The translations under genes and the position numbers were made by a program. The notes beneath the pieces are model-generated. The model did not search any database and was not told the origin of the DNA. It was given only the letters and a program-made list of their open reading frames with translations. From positions 1-32,985 of the forward strand of contig QGNQ01000025.1 in assembly GCA_003228175.2 (NCBI GenBank): DNA of 32,985 bases, in the 5' to 3' direction. This stretch comes from Chloroflexota bacterium (lineage in GTDB: Bacteria > Chloroflexota > Dehalococcoidia > Bin125). How positions within the stretch are numbered: position 1 is the first letter of the stretch; each line of letters begins with the position of its first letter. This document shows positions 9,459-21,035 of this stretch, piece after piece.

Positions 9459-10253
9459 CTAGCGTCCCCGGAAGACCGGCTCTCGCTTCTCCAAGAACGA
9501 TTGCCGCCCCTCCGCCAGATCCTCCGTCCCGTGCGTGATGCCCTGCAAGTACTCTTCCAGCTCCGCATGTCGCGCCAAGGAGGTCTCGCCGCTCTCCCGC
9601 ACCAGCCGCTTCATGATCTCGATCGCCACCGACGGCCCCCGCGCGATCTCGCCCGCCAGCTCCAGCGCCCGCTCCACCACGTCCTCCGTCGGCACCACTT
9701 CGCTCACCAGGCCGATCGCCAGCGCCTTCTCCGCCGGCACCATCTCCCCCGTGAAGAACATCCGCATCGCCTGCTCACGACCAACCAAGCGCGGCAGCAG
9801 CCACGACGAACCCGTGTCGGCGCTCAGCGCCCGCTTCACGAAGATCGCGCTGAACCGCGCCGCCTGCGCCGCGATGCGGATGTCGCAGGCCATCGCCAGG
9901 CTCAGCCCCGCCCCCACGCAGACCCCATTGACCGCCGCGATCGTCGGCTTCTGCAGATCGTAGAGCTGCTGCGTTCCCAGATGCCGCGTGCGCAGCATCT
10001 CGTTGCGGCCCGACATCGGACGCGGGTGCGCCGCGTCGCCGCCGGAGTTCGTCAGATCGGTCCCCGCCGAAAAGCCCCGCCCCGCGCCCGTGATCACTAC
10101 CACCTTCGTCGCATCGTCCCGCTGGGCTTCCTCCCACACCGTCTCCAGCTCGGCCCACGTGCTCCACGACATCGCATTCAGCTTGTCGGGCTTGTTCAAT
10201 GTCAGCCGGCCAACGCCGTCCTCTACCTCGTAAGTGATGTCCGCGTACGTCAC
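9459..10253 (-). CDS. Crotonase-fold enoyl-CoA hydratase/isomerase family protein
   Basis: Crotonase superfamily fold: the oxyanion-hole region GAGRGFSAGTDL and the second signature VNGVCVGAGLSLAMACDIRIA are clear. The two glutamates used by classical enoyl-CoA hydratases are absent. The first position reads AGLSL instead of GG-CEL, and the second reads FSAIFV instead of FGQPEI. The segment ALSADTGSSWLLPRLVG keeps an aspartate in the place used by PaaG-type isomerases. An isomerase acting on an acyl-CoA is therefore more likely than a hydratase; the substrate cannot be read from sequence. Start GTG 10253 chosen (264 aa, family-typical) because AGAGGA lies seven bases upstream; an ATG at 10292 would add 13 unconserved residues. 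It lies 148 bases downstream of ligA on the same strand. Confidence 0.88.
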   Translation of the reverse strand: MTYADITYEVEDGVGRLTLNKPDKLNAMSWSTWAELETVWEEAQRDDATKVVVITGAGRGFSAGTDLTNSGGDAAHPRPMSGRNEMLRTRHLGTQQLYDLQKPTIAAVNGVCVGAGLSLAMACDIRIAAQAARFSAIFVKRALSADTGSSWLLPRLVGREQAMRMFFTGEMVPAEKALAIGLVSEVVPTEDVVERALELAGEIARGPSVAIEIMKRLVRESGETSLARHAELEEYLQGITHGTEDLAEGRQSFLEKREPVFRGR

Positions 10254-10401
10254 TGGCCTGTCCTCTCGATTCCCACCCGTATCGATGCCCACCCGTTGCC
10301 TGGTCCTTGCTGGCGCAGACTAAGCGTTGCCCCCATCGCGATCGAGTGGCCTGCACCTCCGGCCCTGCCACCTCTGCGACCCGGGCGCCCGCGCCGACGA
10401 C

Positions 10402-13263
<2,862 letters not shown>

Positions 13264-13264
<1 letters not shown>

Positions 13265-13998
13265 TGCAGATCATCCCCGCCATCGACATTCGCGGCGGCC
13301 GTTGCGTGCGGTTGCACCAGGGCCGCTACGACCGCGAGACCATCTTCGACGCCGACCCTGTCGACGCCGCCCAGCGCTGGGTCGACGCCGGCGCCACGCG
13401 CCTGCACGTCGTCGATCTCGACGGCGCTCGCGACGGCGATCCGGTCAACCTGCCCCACGTACAGCGCATCGCCCGTCTCGGGCCGCCCGTCCAATGCGGC
13501 GGCGGCATCCGCGACGCCGAACGCGCCGCCCGCTTGCTGGATGCCGGTGTCGATCGGGTGATCTTGGGTACCGCCGCGGTCGAGAGCGCCGCCTTCGTCG
13601 AGCAACTTTGCCAAGCGCACCCCGGCGCCGTCGTCGTCTCGCTCGACGCCCGCGACGGCCGCGTCGCGACCGACGGTTGGACGCAGACCAGCGACGTGCT
13701 GGCGATCGACCTGGCTCGGCAGCTCGAAGCCCTCGGCGTTGCCCGTTTCGTCTACACCGACATCAGCCGCGACGGCACCATGACGGAGCCGAACGTCGCC
13801 GCACTGCGCGATCTGATCGACGCCCTCAGCCTGCCAGTCATCGCCTCCGGCGGCGTCGCCACCGTGGAGCACATCGCGCCGCTCGCCTCCGCCGGCGCGG
13901 AGGCCGCCATCATCGGTCGCGCCCTCTACGACGGGGGTCTCACCCTCCAAGCCGCGATGGATGCCGCCCGCGCCGTCGGCGCCGGAGGCCCATCGTGA
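13264..13998 (+). CDS. hisA: HisA, ProFAR isomerase
   Basis: (beta-alpha)8-barrel enzyme isomerising ProFAR to PRFAR in histidine synthesis. Visible landmarks: [17 protein letters not shown] with the catalytic aspartate at residue ~8, [18 protein letters not shown], and [10 protein letters not shown] with the second catalytic aspartate, then [10 protein letters not shown] and the phosphate-binding IIGRALYDG near the end. Start ATG 13264 because it matches the family start exactly and overlaps the hisH stop; the frame continues nine codons further upstream without similarity. 244 aa. Its TGA overlaps the hisF GTG start. Confidence 0.96.
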
Positions 13999-14834
13999 CG
14001 CTGACCAAGCGCGTCATCGCCTGCTTCGACGTCGACTGCGGCCGCGTCGTCAAGGGCATCTCCTTCGTCGAGCTGCGCGACGCGGGCGACCCCGTGGAGC
14101 TCGCCGCCGCCTACGACCGCGAGGGCGTGGACGAGCTCGTCTTCCTCGACATCACGGCCTCCCACGAGGAGCGCCAAACCGTCGTCGACATGGTGCGCCA
14201 CACCGCCGACCAAGTCTTCATCCCCTTCACCGTCGGTGGCGGCATCCGCACGACTGACGACATGCGTCTCATGCTCGAGTCGGGCGCGGACAAGGTCTCG
14301 ATCAACTCCGCCGCCCTCGCCGATCCCAGCCTGATCAGCGCCGGCGCGCAGCGCTTCGGCAGCCAGTGCATCGTCGTCGCGATCGACGCCAAGGCGCGGG
14401 GCGATGGGGGGTTCGATGTCCATACCCATGGGGGCCGCCGTCCCACCGGCCGCGATGCCGGGGCCTGGGCGCAGGAAGCCGTCGAGCGCGGGGCGGGCGA
14501 GATCCTGCTTACCTCAATGGACACCGATGGGCATCAGGACGGCTTCGACATCGCCATGCTGCGCGCGATCACCGATGTCGTCTCGGTGCCGGTCATCGCC
14601 AGTGGTGGCGCCGGCAACGCCGCCCATATGATCGATGCGGTTCGCCAAGGCGGCGCTGACGCCGTCCTCGCCGCGAGCATCTTCCACTTCGGTACCTGTC
14701 GCATCATGGACGTGAAGCACGCCATGGCCCAGGCTGGTCTGCCCATGCGCTTGGAGCACCCCCAGTTCGACCAGCCCCAACCGCTCTCCCAAGCCCCGAC
14801 TCCCAGCACCAAGAACGGTGACCACAATGCCTGA
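13995..14834 (+). CDS. hisF: HisF, cyclase subunit of imidazole glycerol phosphate synthase
   Basis: Barrel enzyme that, with HisH, makes imidazole glycerol phosphate and AICAR from PRFAR. Begins with GTG ([20 protein letters not shown]) overlapping the hisA stop as GTGA. The catalytic aspartates are expected in ACFDVDCG and VAIDAKARG. Other landmarks: [31 protein letters not shown] and [11 protein letters not shown]. In this lineage the usual KDGRVVKG appears as DCGRVVKG. The last ~25 residues (Pro/Gln-rich) exceed the usual ~255 aa and run into hisI by eight bases. Upstream extension of the same frame (from 13302) is shadow of hisA and is excluded. Confidence 0.96.
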   Translation: MTLTKRVIACFDVDCGRVVKGISFVELRDAGDPVELAAAYDREGVDELVFLDITASHEERQTVVDMVRHTADQVFIPFTVGGGIRTTDDMRLMLESGADKVSINSAALADPSLISAGAQRFGSQCIVVAIDAKARGDGGFDVHTHGGRRPTGRDAGAWAQEAVERGAGEILLTSMDTDGHQDGFDIAMLRAITDVVSVPVIASGGAGNAAHMIDAVRQGGADAVLAASIFHFGTCRIMDVKHAMAQAGLPMRLEHPQFDQPQPLSQAPTPSTKNGDHNA

Positions 14835-15153
14835 TATTCCCGCGCTCAAGTACGACGACAACGGTCTCATCCCCGCCATCGTCCAAGACGACGCCGATGG
14901 CGCCGTGCTCATGCTCGCCTACATGAACGAGGAATCAGTCCGCCAGACCATCGAGAAGGGGCTCGTCACCTTCTGGAGTCGCAGCCGCCAGGAGTACTGG
15001 ACCAAAGGCGAGACCAGCGGCAACGTCCTCCACCTCAAGTCCATCCGCAAGGACTGCGACGTCGACGCCCTGCTCGTTCGGGCCGAGCCCGCCGGTCCCA
15101 GCTGCCACACCGGTGAGCGCAGCTGCTTCTACCGCGACCTACACGACGACTAA
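14827..15153 (+). CDS. hisI: HisI, phosphoribosyl-AMP cyclohydrolase
   Basis: Zinc enzyme that opens the PR-AMP ring in histidine synthesis. Motifs: [39 protein letters not shown] with the metal-binding Asp-Cys-Asp cluster, and the distal [10 protein letters not shown] cysteines. It is the cyclohydrolase alone (108 aa) and is not fused to HisE, so a separate hisE must exist elsewhere. ATG 14827 is preferred because GGTGA lies five bases upstream; a GTG at 14818 in the same frame is possible and adds three residues. Overlaps the end of hisF, so translational coupling is likely. Confidence 0.95.
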   Translation: MPDIPALKYDDNGLIPAIVQDDADGAVLMLAYMNEESVRQTIEKGLVTFWSRSRQEYWTKGETSGNVLHLKSIRKDCDVDALLVRAEPAGPSCHTGERSCFYRDLHDD

Positions 15154-15266
15154 CGCCCTCTGCATCCTGACCTTGTCGAGAGGGCCTATCATCGGCCCGG
15201 CCCATACTCGGCGGCGGCCCCGTCTGCCCGCCACGTAGTGCCCGCCCTCTAGTGAAAGAGACGCAA

Positions 15267-16184
15267 ATGAAATTCGGCGCACAAGTCAGCGCGTACCGCA
15301 CCTCTTGGGACGACATCCGTCCCGTCGTCGAGACCATGGATGCCGGACGCTGGAGCAGCGTCTGGTTCGCCGATCACTTCGTCCCCCCGAATCGACCGCG
15401 CAGCATGGAGCCCCAGCCCGCCTACGAGGCGTTCGCCCTGGCGGCCGCCGTCGCCTCCATCACCGAGACGCTGCGCATCGGCCATCTCGTGCTCGGCAAC
15501 ACCTACCGCAACCCCGCCCTCGTCGCCAAGATCGCCGGCAGCATCGACCACATCTCGCACGGTCGCTTCGTCCTCGGCATCGGGGCCGCCTGGTTCGAGC
15601 GCGAGCATCAAGCCTACGGCTGGGACTTCCCCTCCATGAAGGAGCGCCAGGACCGCTTCCAGGAGGCGATGCAGCTTCTCCGCGCGCTCTTCCACGCGCA
15701 GGAGCCTGTCGACTTCCGAGGCGAGTACTACCAACTCGATCAGGCGTCGCTCTCGCCCGGCTCCTACGACACGCCCATCCCCATCCTCGTCGGCGGCACC
15801 GGCGAGAAGCGCACACTGCGCACGCTCGCCATGCACGGCGACATGCTCAACCTGGACGGTTGGGCCGGGCAGGGCGTCTCCGGCGAACTCCTCAGGCACA
15901 AGATGAGCGTCGTCGAGAAGCACTGCGCCGACGTCGGTCGCGATCCGGCCGAGATCACGCCGACGGTGATGGTGCCGGTCCGCCTCACCGACGACGAGGC
16001 CTCCGCAAAGCGATTCGTCGACGCGGTCGGGCCCAACACCGTCGCCGGCTCCAAGGACTACGTCATCGAACGGGTCGGCGAACTCATCGACGCCGGCGCA
16101 CAGGAGATCATGTTCGGGTTGCTCTACAACACGCCCGAAGACTTCCAGGCGCTCGACGAAGACGTGCTCGCCCACTTCGACTAG
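15267..16184 (+). CDS. LLM-class (luciferase-like) F420-dependent-type oxidoreductase
   Basis: Luciferase-like TIM-barrel fold: MKFGAQVSAYRTSWDDI start, SVWFADHF, the GHLVLGNTYRNPALVAKIAGSIDHIS block and GIGAAWFEREHQAYGWDF, the standard strand for cofactor binding, then PILVGGTGEKRTLR. Proteins of this subgroup are usually annotated as F420-dependent, but FMN use cannot be excluded from sequence, and the substrate is unknown. ATG 15267 chosen because AAAGAG lies about seven bases upstream; a GTG at 15252 would add five residues. 83 bases or more separate it from hisI, with a loose stem (15155-15161 with 15179-15185) between, so a role in histidine synthesis is not implied. Convergent with the DUF1385 gene. 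Confidence 0.9.
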   Translation: MKFGAQVSAYRTSWDDIRPVVETMDAGRWSSVWFADHFVPPNRPRSMEPQPAYEAFALAAAVASITETLRIGHLVLGNTYRNPALVAKIAGSIDHISHGRFVLGIGAAWFEREHQAYGWDFPSMKERQDRFQEAMQLLRALFHAQEPVDFRGEYYQLDQASLSPGSYDTPIPILVGGTGEKRTLRTLAMHGDMLNLDGWAGQGVSGELLRHKMSVVEKHCADVGRDPAEITPTVMVPVRLTDDEASAKRFVDAVGPNTVAGSKDYVIERVGELIDAGAQEIMFGLLYNTPEDFQALDEDVLAHFD

Positions 16185-16239
16185 CCAGCCAGCGACTAAC
16201 CAGCCAGTCGATTCGCCAGCCAGCGGACTAGCCAGTCGG
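16184..16239. repeat. Degenerate CCAGC-rich tandem repeat spanning two convergent stop codons
   Basis: Two imperfect copies of a unit beginning GCCAGCCAGCG start 31 bases apart (16184 and 16215). CTAGCCAG occurs at both gene ends: the oxidoreductase TAG (16182-16184) and the DUF1385 stop (16228-16230 on the minus strand) each lie in a CTAG. A short stem GCCAG/CTGGC is available at 16231-16244, too weak to call a terminator. Confidence 0.55.
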
Positions 16240-17208
16240 CTGGCCCGTCGGAGCAACCCCCGTCGCCGCCGCCCCCGTCGCTGTCACCGTCTCCGCCGCC
16301 GCCGGCGCGTCCGCCAACTCTTGCGCCACCGCCGCCTCCATCGCCGCGATCGCGATCTCGATCTGATCGTCCTTCGGCACGCGCGTCGTCAAGGCCTGCA
16401 GCCAGAGGTTGGGCGCGAACAGCCAATTCACCAGGCGGATGTGGCGGTGCGTGCCGCCAAAGCGGATCGCCTCGTAGGCGATCGCCGCGATCACCGGGAT
16501 GAACACGATCCGACTCGTGAGGTGCCACCACAGCGGCGGAGTCCCCAGCGACGTGAACACCAAGATCGCCACCACCGCCACGACCAGCAGAAACGACGTC
16601 CCGCAGCGCGGGTGTGCCCGGCTGTGCTGCCGCACGTTCTCGATCTTCAGCTCCCGATCCGACTCCCACGTCGCGATCGTCATGTGCTCTGCCCCGTGGT
16701 ACTCGAAGACGCGTTTGATCTCGCCCATCCGCCCGATCAAGAGCAGGTAGCCCAGCAGCAGCACCAACCGCAGCACCCCCTCCAACACGATCGCCACAAT
16801 GTCCGGGTCAATCTGATTGACCAGCCAGCGCGTGCCGAAGATCGGTGCCAAGAAGAAAATCCCAATCGCAATACTGAACGCGATCAGCAGGGTCAGCGCG
16901 TTCACCACGCCCATCCCCTTGTCCTCGTCCGAGCGCTCCTCCGCCAGCGCCACATTCTGCGAGAACAACAGCGCCCACATCCCCAGATGCAGCGTCTCGC
17001 CCAGGATGATCACCCCACGCAGGAACGGAATCTTCGACGCCCAGCCCGTGTACGACTTCTGCAGCGTCCGGCTCCGACGCGAAATCGTGCCGTCCGGCCG
17101 CCGGCACACCACCGTCGCGTGTCGCGGCCCGCGAATCATCACGCCCTCAATCACGGCCTGACCGCCGTAGCCCTGCCGCACCACCTTGTGCTGATTGCGC
17201 AAGCTCAT
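16228..17208 (-). CDS. DUF1385 family membrane protein
   Basis: Conserved membrane protein of unknown function (YqhQ-like). Hallmarks: YGGQAVIEGVMIRGP near the N-terminus, then a stretch with several membrane segments, EYHGAEHMTIATWE, and HPRCGTSFLLVVAVVAI followed by two more segments. The final ~45 residues are Ala/Thr/Gly-rich and outside the conserved domain. In several phyla the family lies next to rpmE, and it does so here, downstream of the L31 gene; a strong terminator separates them, so the link is positional. ATG 17208 fits the family start; no Shine-Dalgarno is seen, and a -10-like TATCCT lies seven bases upstream. Confidence 0.93.
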   Translation of the reverse strand: MSLRNQHKVVRQGYGGQAVIEGVMIRGPRHATVVCRRPDGTISRRSRTLQKSYTGWASKIPFLRGVIILGETLHLGMWALLFSQNVALAEERSDEDKGMGVVNALTLLIAFSIAIGIFFLAPIFGTRWLVNQIDPDIVAIVLEGVLRLVLLLGYLLLIGRMGEIKRVFEYHGAEHMTIATWESDRELKIENVRQHSRAHPRCGTSFLLVVAVVAILVFTSLGTPPLWWHLTSRIVFIPVIAAIAYEAIRFGGTHRHIRLVNWLFAPNLWLQALTTRVPKDDQIEIAIAAMEAAVAQELADAPAAAETVTATGAAATGVAPTGQPTG

Positions 17209-17215
17209 GCCAGCC

Positions 17216-17221
17216 AGGATA
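17216..17221 (-). promoter_or_regulatory. -10-like element just before the DUF1385 gene
   Basis: TATCCT (4 of 6) on the minus strand, with seven bases to the ATG. Same geometry as at ligA and lacking a ribosome binding site, so a leaderless transcript is plausible. The hexamer is weaker than at ligA. Confidence 0.3.
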
Positions 17222-17294
17222 GATGGGGACCGGTCTTGCCGGGCGGCGCGTTCCAGCCTGGCGACGGAGGCCAGCCACGAAAGCCAGAAACGAA

Positions 17295-17319
17295 AAACGA
17301 CCGGCCAAGCCGGTCGTTT
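17295..17319 (-). terminator. Intrinsic terminator after rpmE
   Basis: Perfect 11-bp stem (17295-17305 with 17309-17319) and three-base loop. Read on the minus strand the stem runs into TTTTT CG TTT, a good U tract. It ends the rplU-rpmA-rpmE transcript about 24 bases after the rpmE stop and before the DUF1385 gene. Confidence 0.85.
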
Positions 17320-17342
17320 CGCAGATCAGGAGGCGCAATCCG

Positions 17343-17630
17343 TTAGGGTGTCGCCTCTTCGGACACAGCCTCCTCAGCCGGCGTTTCAGATTCCTCGCCC
17401 GCATCCGAATCCGCCGCCGCGCCCTGCTCCGACAACAGCCCGAAGCGACGCCGGTAGCGCTCAACCCGCCCCGCCGTATCAACGATCCGCTGCTCGCCCG
17501 TGAAGAACGGGTGACACGCGCTGCAGACCTCAATCCGCATCTCGGACTTCGTCGATCGGGTTTCCCAGGAGTTGCCGCAACCGCAGCGAATCGTCGCCGT
17601 CTCGTACTGCGGATGGATATCTTTTTTCAT
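17343..17630 (-). CDS. rpmE: 50S ribosomal protein L31 with acidic tail
   Basis: Zinc-binding (C+) form of L31: [20 protein letters not shown] with Cys 16 and 18, and [11 protein letters not shown] with Cys 36 and 39. L31 bridges the two ribosomal subunits near the central protuberance, and C+ forms respond to zinc supply by exchange with C- paralogues. The core ends near residue 65 (RYRRRFGL); ~28 extra residues rich in Glu, Asp and Ala follow, which usual L31 (~66-85 aa) lacks. ATG overlaps the rpmA stop by four bases (ATGA). Confidence 0.96.
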   Translation of the reverse strand: MKKDIHPQYETATIRCGCGNSWETRSTKSEMRIEVCSACHPFFTGEQRIVDTAGRVERYRRRFGLLSEQGAAADSDAGEESETPAEEAVSEEATP

Positions 17631-17908
17631 GAGAGCTCTCGTACCCCCACCGCCATTGGCTGCACGCTGACTTGCTTGCGGCGCCCCTTGGCGAACGGGG
17701 AAAACTTGATCTTGCCGTCGGACAAAGCGAACAGCGTGTGGTCCCGGCCCACACCCACGTTCTCGCCCGCGTGGATCCGCGTGCCGCGCTGCCGAACAAT
17801 GATGCCGCCGGTGCGGACCAGTTGACCGTCGAACAGCTTCACTCCCAGTCGCTGGGCGTTGCTATCGCGACCGTTGCGGGACGAGCCAACGCCCTTCTTG
17901 TGAGCCAT
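17627..17908 (-). CDS. rpmA: 50S ribosomal protein L27
   Basis: [20 protein letters not shown] is the standard start; the flexible N-terminus of L27 reaches toward the peptidyl transferase centre. There is no extra cleavable leader of the kind found in Firmicutes. The body ([21 protein letters not shown]-type segment, [13 protein letters not shown]) is normal, ~93 aa. The start overlaps the rplU stop by one base (TAATG) and the end overlaps rpmE, so the three ribosomal genes are tightly coupled. Confidence 0.97.
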   Translation of the reverse strand: MAHKKGVGSSRNGRDSNAQRLGVKLFDGQLVRTGGIIVRQRGTRIHAGENVGVGRDHTLFALSDGKIKFSPFAKGRRKQVSVQPMAVGVRELS

Positions 17909-18615
17909 TAGTCCGCCCCATCCTTGTCAGCACCGGTCTTCTTGGCAGCCTTCTTCGCGGCCGGAGCCTTCTTGGCAGCCGCCTTCTTCGCGGCTGGCGC
18001 TTTCTTGGCCGCGGCCTTCTTCGCCGCCGGCGCTTTCTTGGCGGCCGCCTTCTTCGCGGCTGGCGCATTCTTGGCTGCTGGCGCCTTCTTGGCAGCGGCC
18101 TTCTTCGTCGCAGGAGCTCGCTTCGTGGCAGCCTTCTCGGCCGCCCCGTCATCAGAGGCGGCCTCGGCGGCGCTCTCGTCAGTCGGGGTCTCGTCGGTTG
18201 GCGCCGGCGTCTCCGCGCTCACGTCCACGTCGCTCACATCCGCGTCCGCTGGCTCCACGACCGCCACCGGGTGCCGCAACTCGTACGTCGCGGCCGTGCC
18301 GTCAGGCCCCTGAATCTCCGTGATCGCCAGCACCGTCTGCTGCTGTCGATGCCCCAGCTTGCGCTTGTAGCGCGTCTTGTTCTTGTATTTGAAGGCCGTC
18401 ACCTTACGGCTACGCCCCTGCTCGATGATCTCACCAACCACCTTCGCGTTGGCCACCATCGGCGCGCCCACGGCGACATCCCCGTTGCCGCCGATCATCA
18501 GCACCTCGGGGAATTCCACGCGATCGCCGGCCGCGCCGGGCAGCTTCTCCACCCGGAGCTGCTGGCCCGCCTCAACGCGATATTGCTTCCCGCCCGTGCG
18601 GATGACGGCGTACAT
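17908..18615 (-). CDS. rplU: 50S ribosomal protein L21 with long Lys/Ala/Pro C-terminal tail
   Basis: Residues 1-~102 are ordinary L21 ([20 protein letters not shown], then [16 protein letters not shown], ending TEIQGP), which binds 23S rRNA early in 50S assembly. After this come ~50 acidic residues ([12 protein letters not shown] type) and ~85 residues of repeated [10 protein letters not shown], like linker-histone tails and bacterial H1-like proteins. Total 235 aa, more than twice the family norm. ATG 18615 is taken as start because MYAVI is universal; a TTG two codons upstream is possible, and AGGTGAGG lies ten bases before the ATG. First gene of rplU-rpmA-rpmE; the 125-base space to ftsH upstream is unexplained. 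Confidence 0.95.
   Translation of the reverse strand: MYAVIRTGGKQYRVEAGQQLRVEKLPGAAGDRVEFPEVLMIGGNGDVAVGAPMVANAKVVGEIIEQGRSRKVTAFKYKNKTRYKRKLGHRQQQTVLAITEIQGPDGTAATYELRHPVAVVEPADADVSDVDVSAETPAPTDETPTDESAAEAASDDGAAEKAATKRAPATKKAAAKKAPAAKNAPAAKKAAAKKAPAAKKAAAKKAPAAKKAAAKKAPAAKKAAKKTGADKDGAD
17948..18079 (-). repeat. Four 33-bp repeats coding the L21 tail
   Basis: The unit starts at 17948, 17981, 18014 and 18047, each beginning GCCTTCTTCG on the plus strand, exactly 33 bases (11 codons) apart, followed by degenerate copies up to about 18110. Each codes an [11 protein letters not shown]-type block. Synonymous differences between units show they are not the product of a very recent duplication. 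Confidence 0.85.
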
Positions 18616-18740
18616 CGTCAAATAACCTCACCTGTCAGGGGTACTTCGACAGCCTACGAGTCCCCCATCGACGGGGCAAGCGACCACCCGCCCTCACGCG
18701 CAACACTCGGCCGCCGCGGCCCGCGGGCGTGCTTTCTGGC

Positions 18741-20735
18741 TTACTCCCCAGGCCCGGAGGCGGCGTTCCCGCCCCAGATCAGACCAGGCTTGGGCGGCAT
18801 CACCGGTCCAGCGGGCTCCTCGTCGCCAGTGCTTGGCGGCGTGCTTGCCGGCGGCGGTGGCGGCGCCTTCGGCGTCAACACCGGCCCTGGCAAGCCCTGA
18901 CCCGGCTCGGAATGGAGGATCGCTTGCAGCTCGTCGCCCTCCAGCGTCTCCACATCGATCAGCCGCGCCGCAATTCGGTCCAATCTGTCTCGGTTCTCCG
19001 CCAGAATCGACCGCGCCCGATCCCGCGCCCGGTCCAGCAATTCCCGCACTTCGTCATCGATCTCCTCCGCGACGCGCTCCGAATAGTCGCGCTGCTCGTT
19101 GAGGTCGCGGCCCAAGAAGACCAGCGATTCCTTCTTGCCGAAGGTCCGCGGGCCCATCTTGTCGCTCATCCCCCACTGCGTCACCATATTGCGCGCAATC
19201 GACGTTGCCTTCGAGAGATCGTCATGGGCCCCGGTCGTCATCTCGCCGAAAACGATCGTCTCCGCCGAGTGCCCGCCCAGCGCCGACGCCAGGAAGCCCT
19301 CGTAGTACGACTTGCTCGCCAGGCGGTGCTCGTTCGCCGGGAGGTACCGCGTGTACCCGCCCGCCATACCGCGCGGCACGATCGTCACCTTGTGGACCGG
19401 ATCGTGTCCCGGAATCATCGCCGCCACCAGCGCGTGTCCGCCCTCGTGATACGCAACGATTTCCTTCTCCCTGCCCGTCAGCACACGACTCTTGCGCTCC
19501 GGGCCCGCCATCACCCGGTCCACGGCCTCTTCCAGCTCCGCGTTCGTGATCTTCTTCTTCTGTCGTCGCGCCGCCAGAATCGCGGCCTCATTGAGCAGGT
19601 TCGCCAAGTCGGCGCCGGAGAACCCCGGCGTCTCCTTCGCCACGATGCCCAAGTTCACATCGGCAGCGAACGGCTTCCCATTCGAATGCACCACCAAGAT
19701 CGCCTCGCGACCCTTCACGTCCGGCGCGTCCAGCACCACCTGTCGGTCGAACCGGCCCGGGCGCATCAGCGCCGGGTCCAGGATGTCGGGACGGTTCGTC
19801 GCCGCGATCACGATCACGTTCGTGTTCGTATCGAAACCGTCCATCTCCACCAGGATCTGGTTCAGCGTCTGCTCACGCTCATCGTGGCTGCCGCCCAGCC
19901 CCGCCCCCCGCTGGCGACCCACCGCGTCAATTTCATCAATGAAGACGATGCAGGGCGCGTTCTTCTTGGCTTGCTCAAACAAGTCCCGGACCCGGCTCGC
20001 GCCCACGCCAACGAACATCTCCACGAACTCGGAGCCACTGATGCTAAAGAACGGCACCCCGGCTTCGCCCGCCACCGCCCGCGAGATCAGGGTCTTCCCC
20101 GTGCCCGGAGGTCCCACCAGCAGCACCCCCGACGGGATCCGCGCGCCCAGCGCCGCGAACCGCTCCGGGAACTTGAGAAACTCCACGACCTCCTGGAGCT
20201 CCTCCTTCGCCTCTACCGCCCCCGCGACATCATTGAAGGTCACGCTGGGACGGTTCGCCGTAACGACCCGTGCCTTGCTCTTCCCGAACGACATCGCCTG
20301 GCTGTTGGAGCCCTGCGCCTGTCGCATAATGAAAATCACGACGCCAACAATGATGATCAGCGGCAGCAAGCCCACGAAGATGCTCAGCACGCTGCTGAAG
20401 CCCCCGCCGCCGCTCACCGCCGTGTTGGGGAAACTATCGCTGCTAACGTCGATGTCTTCTCGGTCCAAGAACTCGAAGAAATCGGTGCCCACGGGCAACC
20501 GCGACTCGAAGTTGCTACCGTTCTGCATCACCAGCGTGATCAGACCGTCGTCGACTTCAATGCTCTCGATGCCGGCCGGGTCCTGCAACCGTCCGATCAG
20601 CGACTCGCTCCCGCCGACGACAGCGATGTCCTCGGATCCGCCCCCACGAGGGATGACGGTGAACAGCGTGATCACCAGGATCACCAGGATCAGCAGGTAG
20701 ACAAACGAATTTCGCGCCCAGCGAGACCCGCCCAT
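18741..20735 (-). CDS. ftsH: FtsH, membrane-bound AAA+ zinc metalloprotease
   Basis: Inner-membrane protease that degrades misassembled membrane proteins and selected regulators. Two membrane segments (about 9-28 and 112-136) flank an extracytoplasmic domain. The AAA+ module carries Walker A GPPGTGKT near residue 207, Walker [10 protein letters not shown], and the second-region-of-homology [20 protein letters not shown]. The zinc site is HEGGH near residue 429, with the distal Asp in [12 protein letters not shown]. After the protease helices, from about residue 610, a ~55-residue Pro/Gly-rich tail ([12 protein letters not shown]) replaces the usual charged end. Start ATG 20735, with GAGGGG five bases upstream. 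It appears to be transcribed alone, diverging from rnhB. Confidence 0.97.
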   Translation of the reverse strand: MGGSRWARNSFVYLLILVILVITLFTVIPRGGGSEDIAVVGGSESLIGRLQDPAGIESIEVDDGLITLVMQNGSNFESRLPVGTDFFEFLDREDIDVSSDSFPNTAVSGGGGFSSVLSIFVGLLPLIIIVGVVIFIMRQAQGSNSQAMSFGKSKARVVTANRPSVTFNDVAGAVEAKEELQEVVEFLKFPERFAALGARIPSGVLLVGPPGTGKTLISRAVAGEAGVPFFSISGSEFVEMFVGVGASRVRDLFEQAKKNAPCIVFIDEIDAVGRQRGAGLGGSHDEREQTLNQILVEMDGFDTNTNVIVIAATNRPDILDPALMRPGRFDRQVVLDAPDVKGREAILVVHSNGKPFAADVNLGIVAKETPGFSGADLANLLNEAAILAARRQKKKITNAELEEAVDRVMAGPERKSRVLTGREKEIVAYHEGGHALVAAMIPGHDPVHKVTIVPRGMAGGYTRYLPANEHRLASKSYYEGFLASALGGHSAETIVFGEMTTGAHDDLSKATSIARNMVTQWGMSDKMGPRTFGKKESLVFLGRDLNEQRDYSERVAEEIDDEVRELLDRARDRARSILAENRDRLDRIAARLIDVETLEGDELQAILHSEPGQGLPGPVLTPKAPPPPPASTPPSTGDEEPAGPVMPPKPGLIWGGNAASGPGE

Positions 20736-20789
20736 GGCGCCCCCTCTTCAAGACCGCGCCCCGCCGGGCAGCAGTGCAGCTCATTAGGC

Positions 20790-20795
20790 AATATA
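20790..20795 (-). promoter_or_regulatory. Possible -10 element of ftsH
   Basis: TATATT (5 of 6) on the minus strand, 54 bases before the ftsH ATG; no good -35 at normal spacing. The remaining part of the 300-base ftsH/rnhB divergent region (20796-21035) shows no gene and no clear promoter for rnhB. Confidence 0.4.
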
Positions 20796-21035
20796 GCAGG
20801 GCAGCGCGCGGAAATCGGCTGGGACTGAACCCTGCGTTTCCCCCGCAACTTCCCGCAAATCCGACCGATTCGGCGCCCGCGCCCGCGCGCAGCAGCCCTC
20901 GAAACGATACGACCCGGCCGCCCTGCCGGATGCGCGTTCGGCAGTCGGCGCTGTCGCCTTCCCGGAGCTCCGACTACGATCCACTTAGCGACGAACGCTC
21001 GTCGACCCTGGCGAGCCACGGGAGGTGCCCGCATC

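Noticed and set aside
15155-15185. 7-bp stem after hisI considered as a terminator
   Set aside because: Loop is 17 bases and there is no T tract.
17948-18079. CRISPR-like regular 33-bp spacing
   Set aside because: Units are contiguous, in frame with L21 and code Lys/Ala/Pro blocks; there are no spacers.
18729-20828. 699-codon plus-strand frame opposite ftsH
   Set aside because: Arg/His/Pro-rich composition of an antisense frame; FtsH motifs on the minus strand are complete.
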